Origin: Falsirhodobacter sp. 20TX0035
Lineage (GTDB): Bacteria > Pseudomonadota > Alphaproteobacteria > Rhodobacterales > Rhodobacteraceae
Length of the DNA stretch: 64,000 bases
Direction of reading: 5' to 3'
Assembly (NCBI RefSeq): GCF_028307215.1
Contig: NZ_JAQMHV010000001.1
Span: 248,001 to 312,000 of the forward strand
The notes under the pieces are model-generated. The model had not been told where the DNA came from. It saw nothing but the letters and a program-made list of their open reading frames with translations, and ran no database searches. The translations under genes were made by a program, and so were the position numbers. Positions 26,305 to 35,901 of this stretch are shown piece after piece; within the stretch, counting starts at the first letter, position 1; each line of letters opens with the position of its first letter.

Positions 26305-26834
26305 GCAAGGCTCCTCGGGTTGGGGTGGCGCCAGACGTCGATGGGGAACGGTGCCTCCATCGGGGTGGCGTCACGGTCGATGACGGCGCCCATGCGCGCG
26401 GCCAGCGCCGCCGACCGGGTGTTGTCGGTGGCGATGTAGCTGACGGCGGTGGTCCAGCCCAAGGGGCCGAAGACATACTCGCGCGCGGCTAGGGCCGCCT
26501 CGTAGGCGATGCCCTGGCCTTCGGCCTCGGGCGCCCAGATGTGCCAGCCGATCTCCTGCTCGGGCTTTGCAGCCGGGAACCACGCCCCCGCCTGCCCCAG
26601 CACCGCGCCCGAACGGCGGTCGGTGATGACGAACTGGCCGAAGCCGCGCAGGATCCAGTGCCCCATGATCGCGGCGAAGCTGCGGAAGCTTTCCCGTTCC
26701 GCCTGCGGACCGCCGACCCAGCGGCACCGGTCGCCCGCCATGAAGGCGGCATAGACCGGGTAGTCCGTGGCGACAGGCGCGCGCAGGATCAGGCGTTCCG
26801 TTTCCAGAACCGGAGTGTTCGACAGCGCGATCAT
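26301..26834 (-). CDS. GNAT-family N-acetyltransferase
   Basis: The 177-residue protein has the RimJ/RimL-like GNAT fold: LETERLILRAPVATDYPVYA near the start, GQAGAWFPAAKPEQEIGWHI in the centre, the acetyl-CoA loop region EAEGQGIAYEAALAAREYVF and TDNTRSAALAARMGAV near the end. Ribosomal-protein acetylation would suit its place between ffh and rpsP, but the substrate cannot be told. It overlaps ffh upstream and the chorismate mutase gene downstream by four bases each. Confidence 0.9.
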   Translation of the reverse strand: MIALSNTPVLETERLILRAPVATDYPVYAAFMAGDRCRWVGGPQAERESFRSFAAIMGHWILRGFGQFVITDRRSGAVLGQAGAWFPAAKPEQEIGWHIWAPEAEGQGIAYEAALAAREYVFGPLGWTTAVSYIATDNTRSAALAARMGAVIDRDATPMEAPFPIDVWRHPNPRSLA

Positions 26835-28315
26835 TTCTTGCGCATCATCCCCGACAGGCCGGCGGGCAGCGTCATGCCGCGGGGCAGGCCCATGCCGCCG
26901 GGCAGCCCGCCCTTCATCGCCTTGGCGGCGGCCTCCAGCTCGGCCGGGTCCATGTTGGCAAGATCCGGCGTCTTGCCGCCCATCATGCCCTTCAGGGCCT
27001 GCTTCATGGCGCCGCCCTTGCCCATCTTCTTCATCATGTCCGCCATCTGGCGGTGCTGCTTCAGAAGCTTGTTCAGCTCGGCAACCTCAAGCCCCGCCCC
27101 GGCGGCGATGCGCTTCTTGCGCGACGCCTGCAGAAGGTCGGGATTGGCCCGTTCCTTCTTCGTCATGGAATTGATCAGCGCGATCTGGCGGCGCAGCATG
27201 CGGTCGTCCATGCCGGCCTCGGCCGCGGCCTTCTGCATCTTGCCCATGCCCGGAAGCATGCCCATGACGCCCTGCATGCCGCCCATCTTCAGCATCTGGT
27301 CCAGCTGGTTCTTCAGGTCGTTCATGTTGAACAAACCTTTGGAGAAGCGGCGTGCCATGCGTTCGGCCTGCTCGGCCTCGAACGTTTCGCGCGCCTTTTC
27401 GACCAGCGCCACGATGTCGCCCATGCCAAGGATGCGGCCGGCCACGCGCTCGGGCTCGAAAGCCTCCAGCGCGTCCATCTTTTCGCCCAGGCCCACGAAG
27501 CGGATCGGCTTGCCGGTGATGTGGCGCATCGACAGCGCCGCACCGCCGCGCCCGTCGCCGTCCATCCGCGTCAGGACCACGCCCGAGATGCCGACCTGCC
27601 CGTCGAACTGCGTCGCCACGTTCACCGCGTCCTGCCCCGTCAGGCCATCGACCACCAGCAGCGTTTCGCGCGGCTGGGCGATGTCGCGGACGGCCTGAAC
27701 CTCGGACATCAGGACTTCGTCGATGTGCAGGCGGCCGGCGGTGTCCAGCATCACGACGTCGTAGCCGCCCATTGCGGCCTGCGTCTTCGCACGTTTGGCG
27801 ATGTCCACGGCCGACTGGCCCAGGATGATCGGCAGGCTGTCCACGCCGATCTGGCCGGCCAGAATCGCCAGCTGCTCCATTGCGGCGGGGCGGTTGGTGT
27901 CCAGCGAGGCGAGCAGGATGCGCTTGCCTTCGCGTTCCTTGAGGCGGCGGGCGATCTTGGCTGTCGTCGTCGTCTTGCCCGAACCTTGCAGACCCACCAT
28001 CAGGATCGCGGTCGGCGGGTTGTCGATCTTCAGAGCGTCGGCCGGACCGTCGCCCGACAGCACGGCCACCAGTTCGTCATGGACGATCTTCACGACCTGC
28101 TGGCCCGGCGTCACGGATTTCGTGACATGCTGGCCCGCGGCCTTGGCCTGCACCCGCTTGACGAAGTCGCGCGCCACGGGCAGCGACACGTCGGCTTCCA
28201 GCAGGGCGGTGCGCACTTCGCGCAGGGCGGTGGCCACATCCTCGTCGGTCAGCGCGCCCTGACGGGTCAGGCGATCGAAGACGCCGCCAAGCCGTTCAGA
28301 CAGATTCTCGAACAT
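26831..28315 (-). CDS. ffh: Signal recognition particle GTPase Ffh
   Basis: The 494-residue protein binds SRP RNA and signal peptides and targets proteins to the membrane. The N-domain is at 1-85, followed by the G-domain with MVGLQGSGKTTTTAKIARRL (P-loop), LDTAGRLHIDEVLM and TRMDGDGRGGAALS. The Met-rich M-domain (about 300-460) contains GMLPGMGKMQKAA. The start at 28315 has AGGG at proper spacing; an ATG two codons earlier sits directly on that site. The cognate RNA gene ffs lies at 45582-45675. Confidence 0.97.
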   Translation of the reverse strand: MFENLSERLGGVFDRLTRQGALTDEDVATALREVRTALLEADVSLPVARDFVKRVQAKAAGQHVTKSVTPGQQVVKIVHDELVAVLSGDGPADALKIDNPPTAILMVGLQGSGKTTTTAKIARRLKEREGKRILLASLDTNRPAAMEQLAILAGQIGVDSLPIILGQSAVDIAKRAKTQAAMGGYDVVMLDTAGRLHIDEVLMSEVQAVRDIAQPRETLLVVDGLTGQDAVNVATQFDGQVGISGVVLTRMDGDGRGGAALSMRHITGKPIRFVGLGEKMDALEAFEPERVAGRILGMGDIVALVEKARETFEAEQAERMARRFSKGLFNMNDLKNQLDQMLKMGGMQGVMGMLPGMGKMQKAAAEAGMDDRMLRRQIALINSMTKKERANPDLLQASRKKRIAAGAGLEVAELNKLLKQHRQMADMMKKMGKGGAMKQALKGMMGGKTPDLANMDPAELEAAAKAMKGGLPGGMGLPRGMTLPAGLSGMMRKK

Positions 28316-28554
28316 CGGCATCCCTTTCCAAATTACCTGCCCCGACATAGGCCGGAACGCTCCAAACACCAACGGCACCCACGGGCGCAACGCGCTGGTG
28401 GATGGCGATCCCCCGATCGGCGAGGGACCGGAGTCATTGGAACTCCGGAAAAATCAGGGTGCGTTTACGTCGCCCCGTGCCCGGAGTCAAGCGCGGCGTT
28501 GCATCTGCACCCCGGGGCGGTATGGTGTTCACGGATGCACAGCCGGGGGATCGC

Positions 28555-29436
28555 GTGGGCTTTGACAACTGGGACGAGGTGCGGACGGCCTTTCAGGTCG
28601 CGCGCATGGGCACTGTGTCCGGCGCGGCCGAGGCGCTGGGCGTGCACCACGCCACCGTGATCCGCCACATCGACGCCCTGGAAAAGCGTCTGGGCACGAA
28701 GCTGTTCCAGCGCCACGCCCGCGGCTACACCCCAACGGAAGCCGGGCGCGACCTCCTGTCCGTCGCCCAGACGACCGAGGAGCAGTTCGGTCAGCTCGCG
28801 TCCCGCATCCGCGGTCAGGGGGAAAAGGTGGCGGGGGAACTGGTCGTCACCTCCATCACCGGTGTTGCCGAACGGCTGATGCCGGTGCTGGCCGATTTCC
28901 AGGCCCTGCACCCGGCGCTGGTCGTGCGCTTTCTGTCCGACATGCGCGTTTTCCGCCTGGACTATGGCGAGGCGCATGTCGCCATCCGCGCCGGCGCCGC
29001 GCCGGAGGAGCCGGACAACGTGGCCCAGCCCCTGCCCCGGATGCGCAGCGGGCTTTACGCCTCGCAAGGCTATGTCGAACGCTACGGGATGCCGCAGGGG
29101 CTGACGGACCTGAACCGCCACCGCTTCATCACCGCCGAAGGCCCGATCGCGCGCGCGCCCTTCCACCGCTGGCTGGTGGAGGTCATTCCCCCCGAACGGA
29201 TCATGGTCCGCGCCTCGGAAAGCCGGGCGCTGGAAGCGGCGGTGACCAGCGGGGCCGGCATCGGCTTTCTGTCGACCTTCCAAGCCGCCGGCCGCGACGA
29301 TCTGGTGGAGGTGGTGCCCCCCCGCCCCGAATGGGACGCGCCCCTGTGGGTCGTGACCCATGTGGACCTGCACCGCACGCTGAAGGTGCAGACCTTCCTG
29401 GCCCATCTGAAGGACGCGGCGCGCACCTGGACGTGA
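28555..29436 (+). CDS. LysR-family transcriptional regulator
   Basis: The 293-residue protein has an N-terminal winged helix (NWDEVRTAFQVARMGTVSGA, then LGVHHATVIRHIDALEKRLG) and a C-terminal LysR effector domain. The GTG at 28555 is chosen because GGGGGA lies just upstream and LysR proteins start a few residues before this helix; an ATG at 28522 would add 11 residues. It is divergent from ffh across about 240 bp without clear structure and 72 bp ahead of the exoD-like gene. No target is evident. Confidence 0.87.
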   Translation: MGFDNWDEVRTAFQVARMGTVSGAAEALGVHHATVIRHIDALEKRLGTKLFQRHARGYTPTEAGRDLLSVAQTTEEQFGQLASRIRGQGEKVAGELVVTSITGVAERLMPVLADFQALHPALVVRFLSDMRVFRLDYGEAHVAIRAGAAPEEPDNVAQPLPRMRSGLYASQGYVERYGMPQGLTDLNRHRFITAEGPIARAPFHRWLVEVIPPERIMVRASESRALEAAVTSGAGIGFLSTFQAAGRDDLVEVVPPRPEWDAPLWVVTHVDLHRTLKVQTFLAHLKDAARTWT

Positions 29437-29508
29437 CCGTTTGTCCGCTTGCGCCGGGCGGCGGGACTGGCCACAGTGGCCGTCATGCCAGACCCCCGGG
29501 ACCAAGCC

Positions 29509-30129
29509 ATGACCGATGACCCCCAGCTGAAACGCCGCCGCCTGTCGGAGGTGCTGGAAGAGATCGCGCACGACCCGGCCCGGACCCGCGTGTCCATCTC
29601 CGACCTGATCGACGCGATGGCCGGGCGGGCCTTCGGAGCGTTGCTGCTGATCTTCGCACTGCCCAACGTGCTGCCGACGCCGCCCGGAACCTCGGGCATC
29701 CTGGGGCTGCCGCTGGTGTTCCTGGCCGCGCAACTGATGCTGGGCAAGACGCCGTGGCTGCCCGCCTTCATCGCCACACGGTCGATGGAGCGTGCGTCCT
29801 TCGCCACGCTGGTGGGCAAGATGACCCCGATCCTGGGCCGGGCGGAAAAGCTGCTGGTGCCGCGGCTGGCCTTCATGATCTCCCCCCTCTCCCAGCGGTT
29901 TCTGGGGGCGGCGCTGCTGATCCTGGCGCTGGTGCTGGCCCTGCCGATCCCCCTGGGCAACATGCTTCCGGCGCTGGCCATGACGATCATCTCGCTTGGC
30001 GTGCTGGAGCGTGACGGGCTGTGGGTCATCATCGGGCTGGTGCTGGGCGTGGTATCGCTGGTGATCGTCTGGGGCGTGATCTGGGCGCTGGTCGCCGGCG
30101 CCGTGTTCCTGATCCAGAACGCGTTCTAG
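29509..30129 (+). CDS. ExoD-family membrane protein
   Basis: The 206-residue protein matches ExoD (exopolysaccharide synthesis, ExoD). It has an N-terminal cytoplasmic helix ([20 protein letters not shown]), then four or more hydrophobic segments including [20 protein letters not shown] and [20 protein letters not shown]. In Rhizobium exoD mutants are affected in polysaccharide production and alkaline tolerance; its biochemical role is not known. An ATG at 29485 is an alternative start. It converges on recR, sharing the CTAG of both stop codons. Confidence 0.88.
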   Translation: MTDDPQLKRRRLSEVLEEIAHDPARTRVSISDLIDAMAGRAFGALLLIFALPNVLPTPPGTSGILGLPLVFLAAQLMLGKTPWLPAFIATRSMERASFATLVGKMTPILGRAEKLLVPRLAFMISPLSQRFLGAALLILALVLALPIPLGNMLPALAMTIISLGVLERDGLWVIIGLVLGVVSLVIVWGVIWALVAGAVFLIQNAF

Positions 30130-30722
30130 ACCCTGCGACGGGCCCGCAAGGCGGCGCCGATGGTGCCGTCGTCCAGATGGTCCAGTTCCCCGCCGACGGG
30201 AACGCCCTGCGCCAGCGAGGTGACGCGCACCCGCCCTTCCAGACGTTCCGCGATGTAATGGGCGGTGGTCTGGCCGTCGACGGTGGCGTTCAGGGCCAGG
30301 ATCACCTCGGTCGCCCCTTCATCCCCCACGCGTTCGATCAGGGCCGGGATGCGGAGTTCGTCGGGACCGATCGCGTCCAGGGCGGACAGGGTGCCGCCCA
30401 GCACGTGATAGCGGCCGCGAAAGGCGCGGCCCCGCTCCATGGCCCAAAGATCGGCCACGTCCTCCACCACGCAGATCTCGCCGTTGGCGCGGCGGTCGTC
30501 GCGGCAAATGTGGCACAGGTCGGAATCGCCGATGTTGCCGCAGCGCACGCAGTCGCGGGCCGACAGGGCGACCTGCGCCATGGACTGCGCCAGCGGGGCC
30601 ATCACCTGCCCCCGCTTCTTCAGCATGGTCAGCACCGCACGACGCGCCGATCGCGGCCCAAGGCCAGGCAGCCGGGCCATCAGGTCGATCAGCGTCTGGA
30701 TGTCGCCCGGTGCCTCGCCCAT
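30126..30722 (-). CDS. recR: Recombination protein RecR
   Basis: The 198-residue protein works with RecF and RecO to load RecA at gaps. The helix-hairpin-helix is [20 protein letters not shown], the zinc finger has the four cysteines of [16 protein letters not shown], and the Toprim domain includes [13 protein letters not shown] and [17 protein letters not shown]. It is the last gene of dnaX-ybaB-recR with one base separating it from ybaB. Confidence 0.97.
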   Translation of the reverse strand: MGEAPGDIQTLIDLMARLPGLGPRSARRAVLTMLKKRGQVMAPLAQSMAQVALSARDCVRCGNIGDSDLCHICRDDRRANGEICVVEDVADLWAMERGRAFRGRYHVLGGTLSALDAIGPDELRIPALIERVGDEGATEVILALNATVDGQTTAHYIAERLEGRVRVTSLAQGVPVGGELDHLDDGTIGAALRARRRV

Positions 30723-30723
30723 G

Positions 30724-31065
30724 TCAGAAGGGCAGCTTCATGCCGGCGGGCAGGCCCAGGCTTTCGGTCATCTTCGCCATCTCGGCCTGATGACGGTCGG
30801 CGGCGGCCTTCTGCGCGTCCTTGATGGCGGCCAGGATCAGATCCTCCGCCACTTCCTTTTCCGACGCGACGAAGATGGACGGATCGATGTCCAGCCCTGT
30901 CAGGTCGCCCTTCACCGTGCAGCGCGCCTTGACCAGACCGGCCCCGGCCTCGCCCGTCACGATGGTGCGGCCCAGCTCTTCCTGAAGCTCGGTCATCTTC
31001 ACCTGAAGATCCTGCGCCTGCTTCATCATCTTGGACATGTCGCCCAAACCGTTCAACCCGAACAT
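30724..31065 (-). CDS. YbaB/EbfC family nucleoid-associated protein
   Basis: The 113-residue DNA-binding protein has the YbaB fold: an N-terminal helix with [20 protein letters not shown], the strand [19 protein letters not shown], and the closing helix [17 protein letters not shown]. It binds DNA as a dimer and lies in the conserved dnaX-ybaB-recR operon. The ATG at 31065 follows the dnaX stop by one base. Confidence 0.95.
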   Translation of the reverse strand: MFGLNGLGDMSKMMKQAQDLQVKMTELQEELGRTIVTGEAGAGLVKARCTVKGDLTGLDIDPSIFVASEKEVAEDLILAAIKDAQKAAADRHQAEMAKMTESLGLPAGMKLPF

Positions 31066-31066
31066 C

Positions 31067-32752
31067 TCATTCCTCCTCGAAGGGGTCCCATTCATCTTCC
31101 ACTTCCGGCAGCGCCTCGGCGGCGGCATCGGCCACCGGCGCCCGGATCTCGGCGATCTGCGCGCCCGGAAAGGCCGCGAGGATCGCCTGCACGAGGGGCA
31201 GGTCCATCGCCTGCGCCTTCGCCTCGTCCTGTTCCACCGCCTGCTGTTCGGCGATGGTGGGCTGGCCGCCCGAACCGACCACGGACACGCCCCAGCGTTG
31301 CCCGGTCCAGCCCTGCAACCGCTGCGCCAGCCGCGAGGCCAGATCGCGGGGGGCGGTGGGGCCCGGTTCGAACTCGATCCGGCCGGGCTGGTAGCTGACA
31401 AGGCGAAGGTTGTTCTCAACCTCGTACAGCAGGGTCATGTCGCGCTTGTCGCGGATCAGGCCCACGACAGAGTCGAACGTGGCCGGCAAGGCGTTGGCCA
31501 CCGTGCCGCCGCCCACCGCGCGGGCCATGCGCGTCCCGCCGCCCCCGCCCTGCGGCGCGGCCGGGGCCGGCGCGTGCGTGGGCTGCGGCAGGGACTGGAT
31601 GCGGCGGATCAACTGTTCGGGATCCGGCAGGTCGGCCACATGCGTCAGCCGGATGATCGCCATCTCGGCCGCCATCATGGCATTCGGCGCGGCGGCCACC
31701 TCCTCCAGCGCCTTCAGCAGCATCTGCCAAGCGCGGGTGAGTACCCGCATCGGCAGGTTGCCGGCCATCTCCAGCCCCCGGCTGCGTTCGTCGGGGGAGG
31801 TGGTGGGATCGTCCGCCGCCTCCGGCGTGATCTTGATGACGGAGATCCAGTGCGTGATCTCGGCCAGGTCGCGCAGCACGGCAATCGGATCGGCCCCGTC
31901 GGCATACTGGCCCGCAAGCTCCGACAGCGCGCCCGCCGCGTCGCCCTTCATCACCAGATCGAACAGGTCGAGCACGCGGCCCCGGTCCGCCAGCCCCAGC
32001 ATGGCGCGGACCTGATCGGCCGTCGTCTCCCCGGCCCCATGGCTGATGGCCTGATCCAGAAGGCTGGTCGCGTCGCGGGCGGACCCTTCGGCGGCGCGCG
32101 TGATCAGGGCCAGCGCGTCGTCGGTGATCTGCGCGCCCTCGTTCCCCGCGATGCGCTGCAGAAGGCCGATCATCACCTCCGGCTCGATCCGCTTCAAATC
32201 GAACCGCTGGCAGCGGGACAGGACGGTGACCGGCACCTTGCGGATTTCCGTTGTGGCGAAGATGAACTTCACATGGGCGGGCGGTTCCTCCAGCGTCTTC
32301 AGCAGCGCGTTGAACGCGCTGGTGGACAGCATGTGAACCTCGTCGATGATGTAGATCTTGTAGCGGGCCGAGGCCGCCCGGTAATGCACCGATTCCGTGA
32401 TCTCGCGGATGTCGCCCACGCCGGTGCGGGACGCCGCGTCCATCTCCATCACGTCGACATGGCGGCCTTCGGCGATGGCGCGGCAGGCGTCGCAGGTGCC
32501 GCAGGGGTCGGTGGTGGGGCCGCCGTTTCCGTCCGGCCCCGTGCAGTTCAGCCCCTTCGCGATGATCCGCGCCGTGGTGGTCTTTCCCGTGCCGCGGATG
32601 CCCGTCATGATGAAGGCATGCGCGATCCGGTCGGCGGCGAAGGCGTTCTTCAGCGTGCGCACCATCGCCTCCTGCCCGACCAGGTCGGCGAAGGTTTCGG
32701 GGCGGTACTTGCGGGCCAGCACCTGATAGGCGGTGGCGGAGGCGTCGGTCAT
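31067..32752 (-). CDS. dnaX: DNA polymerase III subunits gamma/tau
   Basis: The 561-residue clamp-loader ATPase starts with YQVLARKYRPETFADLVGQE. Walker A is GIRGTGKTTTARI (about residue 51), four zinc cysteines follow (LNC, then PCGTCDAC), DEXX is IIDEVHMLSTSAFNALLKTL, and the sensor is ATTEIRKVPVTVLSRCQRFD. The C-terminal part (about 380-561) is the tau-specific region with DnaE- and DnaB-contact domains. No clear slippery heptamer for gamma was noticed. The start at 32752 is the conserved one; ten extra residues upstream are unlikely. Confidence 0.96.
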   Translation of the reverse strand: MTDASATAYQVLARKYRPETFADLVGQEAMVRTLKNAFAADRIAHAFIMTGIRGTGKTTTARIIAKGLNCTGPDGNGGPTTDPCGTCDACRAIAEGRHVDVMEMDAASRTGVGDIREITESVHYRAASARYKIYIIDEVHMLSTSAFNALLKTLEEPPAHVKFIFATTEIRKVPVTVLSRCQRFDLKRIEPEVMIGLLQRIAGNEGAQITDDALALITRAAEGSARDATSLLDQAISHGAGETTADQVRAMLGLADRGRVLDLFDLVMKGDAAGALSELAGQYADGADPIAVLRDLAEITHWISVIKITPEAADDPTTSPDERSRGLEMAGNLPMRVLTRAWQMLLKALEEVAAAPNAMMAAEMAIIRLTHVADLPDPEQLIRRIQSLPQPTHAPAPAAPQGGGGGTRMARAVGGGTVANALPATFDSVVGLIRDKRDMTLLYEVENNLRLVSYQPGRIEFEPGPTAPRDLASRLAQRLQGWTGQRWGVSVVGSGGQPTIAEQQAVEQDEAKAQAMDLPLVQAILAAFPGAQIAEIRAPVADAAAEALPEVEDEWDPFEEE

Positions 32753-32813
32753 TCGTGGGTCCCGATTTGATCGTCGCCCCAAGGTAAGGACCCGGCGCGC
32801 CTTCGTCCACCCG

Positions 32814-33860
32814 TCACGCGGACAGGGAGGCCATGTCGATCACGAAACGATAGCGCACGTCGGACTTCTCCATCCGCTCGAACGCCTCGTTGATCTCGTC
32901 CATGCGGATCATCTCGCATTCTGGCAGGATGTCCATGCGGCCACAGAAATCCAGCATTTCCTGCGTTTCGGTGATGCCGCCGATCAGCGACCCCGCCACG
33001 CGGCGGCGGCCCATGATCATCGGCACGGTCATCGGTTCGTCCAGCGGACCGACCTGCCCGACCAGGCACAGCGTGCCGTCGATGTCCAGAAGCGGCATGT
33101 AGGGGTTGATGTCGTGCTTCACCGGCACCGTGTCGATGATGACGTCGAAGCCGTTCGCGGCCTCGCCCATGGCCGCCTCGTCGGCCGAGATCAGGAACGC
33201 GTGCGCGCCCAGTTCCTCCGCATCGCCCTGCTTGGAGGCGGAGCGGGAGATGACCGTCACATGCGCGCCCAGCGCCACCGCGAGCTTGATCGCCATGTGG
33301 CCAAGACCGCCCATGCCCACTACGCCCACCCGGCTGCCGGGGCCGACACCGAAGGTGCGCAGCGGCGAATAGGTGGTGATCCCGGCGCACAGCAGCGGGG
33401 CCGCGCGCGACAGGTCCAGCCCTTCGGGGATGTTCAGCACGAATTCCTGACGCACCACGACATGCCTGGAATAGCCGCCCTTGGTGATGTCGCCGGTGAT
33501 GCGGTCGGGGCTGCCATAGGTCTGGGTCATGCCCTCGCGGCAATACTGCTCCTCGCCGCCATGGCACTGGTCGCAGTGCTGGCAGCTGTCCACCATGCAG
33601 CCCACGCCCACCTGATCGCCCACCAGGAAGTCGGTCACGGCCGAGCCCACCTCGGTCACGCGGCCGATGATCTCGTGCCCCGGCACGACGGGATAGCTGG
33701 AAAAGCCCCAATCGTTCCGGACGGTGTGCAGGTCGGAATGGCAGACCCCGCAATACAGGATCTCGATCGCGACATCCTCGGGCCGCAGGTCGCGCCGTTC
33801 GAAGGCCATGGGCTCCAATGCGCCGTCGCTGGTTTTCGCACCGTATCCGAGCGTCTGCAT
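32814..33860 (-). CDS. Zinc-dependent NAD(P) alcohol dehydrogenase (YahK/cinnamyl type)
   Basis: The 348-residue medium-chain dehydrogenase reduces aldehydes, probably with NADPH. The catalytic zinc ligands are in YCGVCHSDLH (Cys37) and PGHEIIG; the structural zinc cysteines are in MVDSCQHCDQCHGGEEQYC. The Rossmann motif is VGVVGMGGLGHMAIKLA. The wording matches the YahK/Adh subfamily of aldehyde reductases. It is monocistronic. Its physiological substrate is not fixed by sequence. Confidence 0.92.
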   Translation of the reverse strand: MQTLGYGAKTSDGALEPMAFERRDLRPEDVAIEILYCGVCHSDLHTVRNDWGFSSYPVVPGHEIIGRVTEVGSAVTDFLVGDQVGVGCMVDSCQHCDQCHGGEEQYCREGMTQTYGSPDRITGDITKGGYSRHVVVRQEFVLNIPEGLDLSRAAPLLCAGITTYSPLRTFGVGPGSRVGVVGMGGLGHMAIKLAVALGAHVTVISRSASKQGDAEELGAHAFLISADEAAMGEAANGFDVIIDTVPVKHDINPYMPLLDIDGTLCLVGQVGPLDEPMTVPMIMGRRRVAGSLIGGITETQEMLDFCGRMDILPECEMIRMDEINEAFERMEKSDVRYRFVIDMASLSA

Positions 33861-33997
33861 GATGGTGTCCTTCCATGTGCGGGGTTGGCGTGAATCCTAG
33901 CCGGAAGGGCGTGCAGGACAAGGCCATGCCCCTATCAATTGGCGCGGAGGTTCCAGACCCATGGCCGCAGCACAAGTCGGCGTGCCAGCGTTCCGGC

Positions 33998-34644
33998 ATG
34001 AAGAAGTATGGCCGCACCTTTCACCTGCCCTCCTCCCCCGGCGCGACGAGCGATGACAAGATCATGTCTTCGTTGAAGGGGCTGATGGTCGACGACCTGA
34101 TCGTAACCGAGAAGATAGACGGCGAAAACACCACGATCCACCGGGGCGGCTCCCACGCCCGCAGCCCCGACAGCCGCCATCACCCGTCCCGCGACTGGCT
34201 GAAGGCCTTCGCCGCCGGGATCTCGCCGCGTCTGAGCGAGGGTGAGCGGATCGTGGGCGAGAATTTCTACGCCCGCCATTCCATCCCCTATGACGCCCTG
34301 CCCTCCTACTTCCTCGCTTCGCCTGGATCGTGGGGGACGAGGTGCAGGCCTGGGACCGGACGCTGACGCGGTTCGAAGAGCTGGGCATCCCTGCGGTCCC
34401 CACGCTGTATCGCGGCCCCTACCGGCCCGGCCTGTTCGAGGATCTGGCGAGCCCGCTCGACCTGAACCGGCAGGAAGGCTTCGTGGTCCGGATCGCCGGC
34501 GCCTTTCCCGAAACGGCCATGCCGGAACGGATGGGAAAATACGTCCGGCCGGGGCATGTCCAGTCGGAGGTTCACTGGATGAAGGCGCCCCTTGTCCCCA
34601 ACGTCTGGGAGGCTGACCACCCCCCCGTCCAAGGCTTCCGATAG
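33998..34644 (+). pseudogene. RNA ligase family protein, interrupted by a single-base frameshift
   Basis: Two frames make one RNA-ligase-like protein of about 215 residues. Frame one (33998 to about 34318) holds the nucleotidyl lysine motif VTEKIDGENTTIH (Lys39) and RIVGENFYARHSIPYDALPS. The frame then changes near 34312-34322, where CTCGCTTCGCCTGG lacks one base; the second frame continues from GDEVQAWDRTLTRF to 34644. It carries EEGFVVRI-like motif IV (here QEGFVVRIAG) and motif V GKYVRPGHVQSEVHWM. As written, translation stops at 34366. All motifs remain intact, so the lesion is recent or a sequencing error. The family (Rnl2-like) seals RNA ends using ATP; no partner kinase is nearby. Confidence 0.82.
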
Positions 34645-34745
34645 GCGTGCGGGGGAAGGGTGGCAATGTTGCCCCCTTCACCACGATGCCGCGCGCGTTG
34701 ATCACGCAGGCGTGCCGCCGCCCCTTCCGAAAACAAGCGCAGCCC

Positions 34746-35813
34746 TCACATCTCCGGAAGGATCCGGTCCGTCCGCAGCCGCGCGAAGAGGTCGAGGAAC
34801 GACTGGTCCGTCGCCTGATAGCCGGTGAAGCCCAGCGCGCGGCTTTTCGACATGTCGGTCACCACCTCGATCGGACGGCCGAGGTCGGCGTCGGTGTGCC
34901 AAGGGGAGGCCAGACGCGACAGGTCGCGCTCGGCCAGCCCGTGACGATCGGCGATCTTCGCCCAGATCGGGGCGTCGTCCTTCATCTGCTCCTCCAGCGG
35001 GTGCGGGGTGCCGTCGAATTCCTCGGCCTTGATCCCGAAGGCGTCGGCCAGTCGGTGCCACATCCAGCTCCACCGGAAGACGTCGCCGTTGACGATGTTG
35101 AACGCCTGATCGCGCGCGGCAGGTGTTTCCGACGCCCAGATCGCCTGTGCGGCCAGTTGGCGCGCGTCGGTCATGTCGGTCAGCCCGTTCCACTGCGCCT
35201 CGGATCCGGGGAAACGGAAGGGGCGGCCCGTGTCGCGGCAGATCGTGGCATAGACGGCCAGCGTCGTGCCCATGTTCATCGCGTTGCCCAGCGCCTTGCC
35301 GATAACGGTGTGGGGGCGGTGCACGCTCCACCCGAACCCGTCCCGGGCGGCGGCGGCGAACAGCTCGTCCTCCTGCGCATAGTAGAAGTTGTCGACATCC
35401 AGCCGCCCCTGATCCTCGCGGAACGGGGTCTTCGGGAGGGTGCCCTTGCCATAAGCCTCGAACGGGCCGAGGTAGTGCTTCAGGCCCGTCACCAGCGCCG
35501 CGTGCCGCAGGCTGCCCGCCGGGCGCAGCGCGTCAAGAAGGTTGCGCACCATGGCGGCGTTGACGCGGATGTTCTCCGCCTCGGTCGGCATGCGCATCCA
35601 AGTGGTCAGGAACAGGTGCGTCGGGCGCAGCCCTTCCAGCGCCGTGGCCAGGCTGGCCGGGTCCAGCAGGTCGGCGGCGACGGGGGTGACGCCCGGCATG
35701 TCTTGCGGCGAGCGGGCCAAGCCCAGGACGGTCCAGCCCTGTTCCACCAGTTGCGCGGCGATGGCGCTGCCCTGAATGCCCGTAACGCCGGCGATAAGTG
35801 CGGTCTTGTTCAT
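34746..35813 (-). CDS. SDR-family reductase of the PRISE type (progesterone 5-beta-reductase/iridoid synthase-like)
   Basis: The 355-residue atypical short-chain dehydrogenase starts with TALIAGVTGIQGSAIAAQLV, the NADPH motif. ALVTGLKHYLGPFEAYGKG replaces the usual YxxxK region and carries the catalytic Lys of the PRISE group, and NFYYAQEDELFAAAA holds the Tyr. Later stretches WSVHRPHTVIGKALGNAMNM and WSWMWHRLADAFGI are typical. PRISE enzymes reduce activated C=C bonds of enones; the bacterial substrate is unknown. It is divergent from an HxlR regulator, the usual layout for an electrophile- or quinone-induced reductase. Confidence 0.87.
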   Translation of the reverse strand: MNKTALIAGVTGIQGSAIAAQLVEQGWTVLGLARSPQDMPGVTPVAADLLDPASLATALEGLRPTHLFLTTWMRMPTEAENIRVNAAMVRNLLDALRPAGSLRHAALVTGLKHYLGPFEAYGKGTLPKTPFREDQGRLDVDNFYYAQEDELFAAAARDGFGWSVHRPHTVIGKALGNAMNMGTTLAVYATICRDTGRPFRFPGSEAQWNGLTDMTDARQLAAQAIWASETPAARDQAFNIVNGDVFRWSWMWHRLADAFGIKAEEFDGTPHPLEEQMKDDAPIWAKIADRHGLAERDLSRLASPWHTDADLGRPIEVVTDMSKSRALGFTGYQATDQSFLDLFARLRTDRILPEM

Positions 35814-35901
35814 GTGGATCTCCTTTGCCGACAGACCTAGTGTCCGTCCGCGATCCATGCCAGACGGCACCAAAACGGGACGTAGGCACCAAGAGGTAAC
35901 C

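Noticed and set aside
31067-32752. Programmed frameshift in dnaX to make gamma
   Set aside because: No slippery heptamer with a downstream stop was recognised, so only the full-length product is called.
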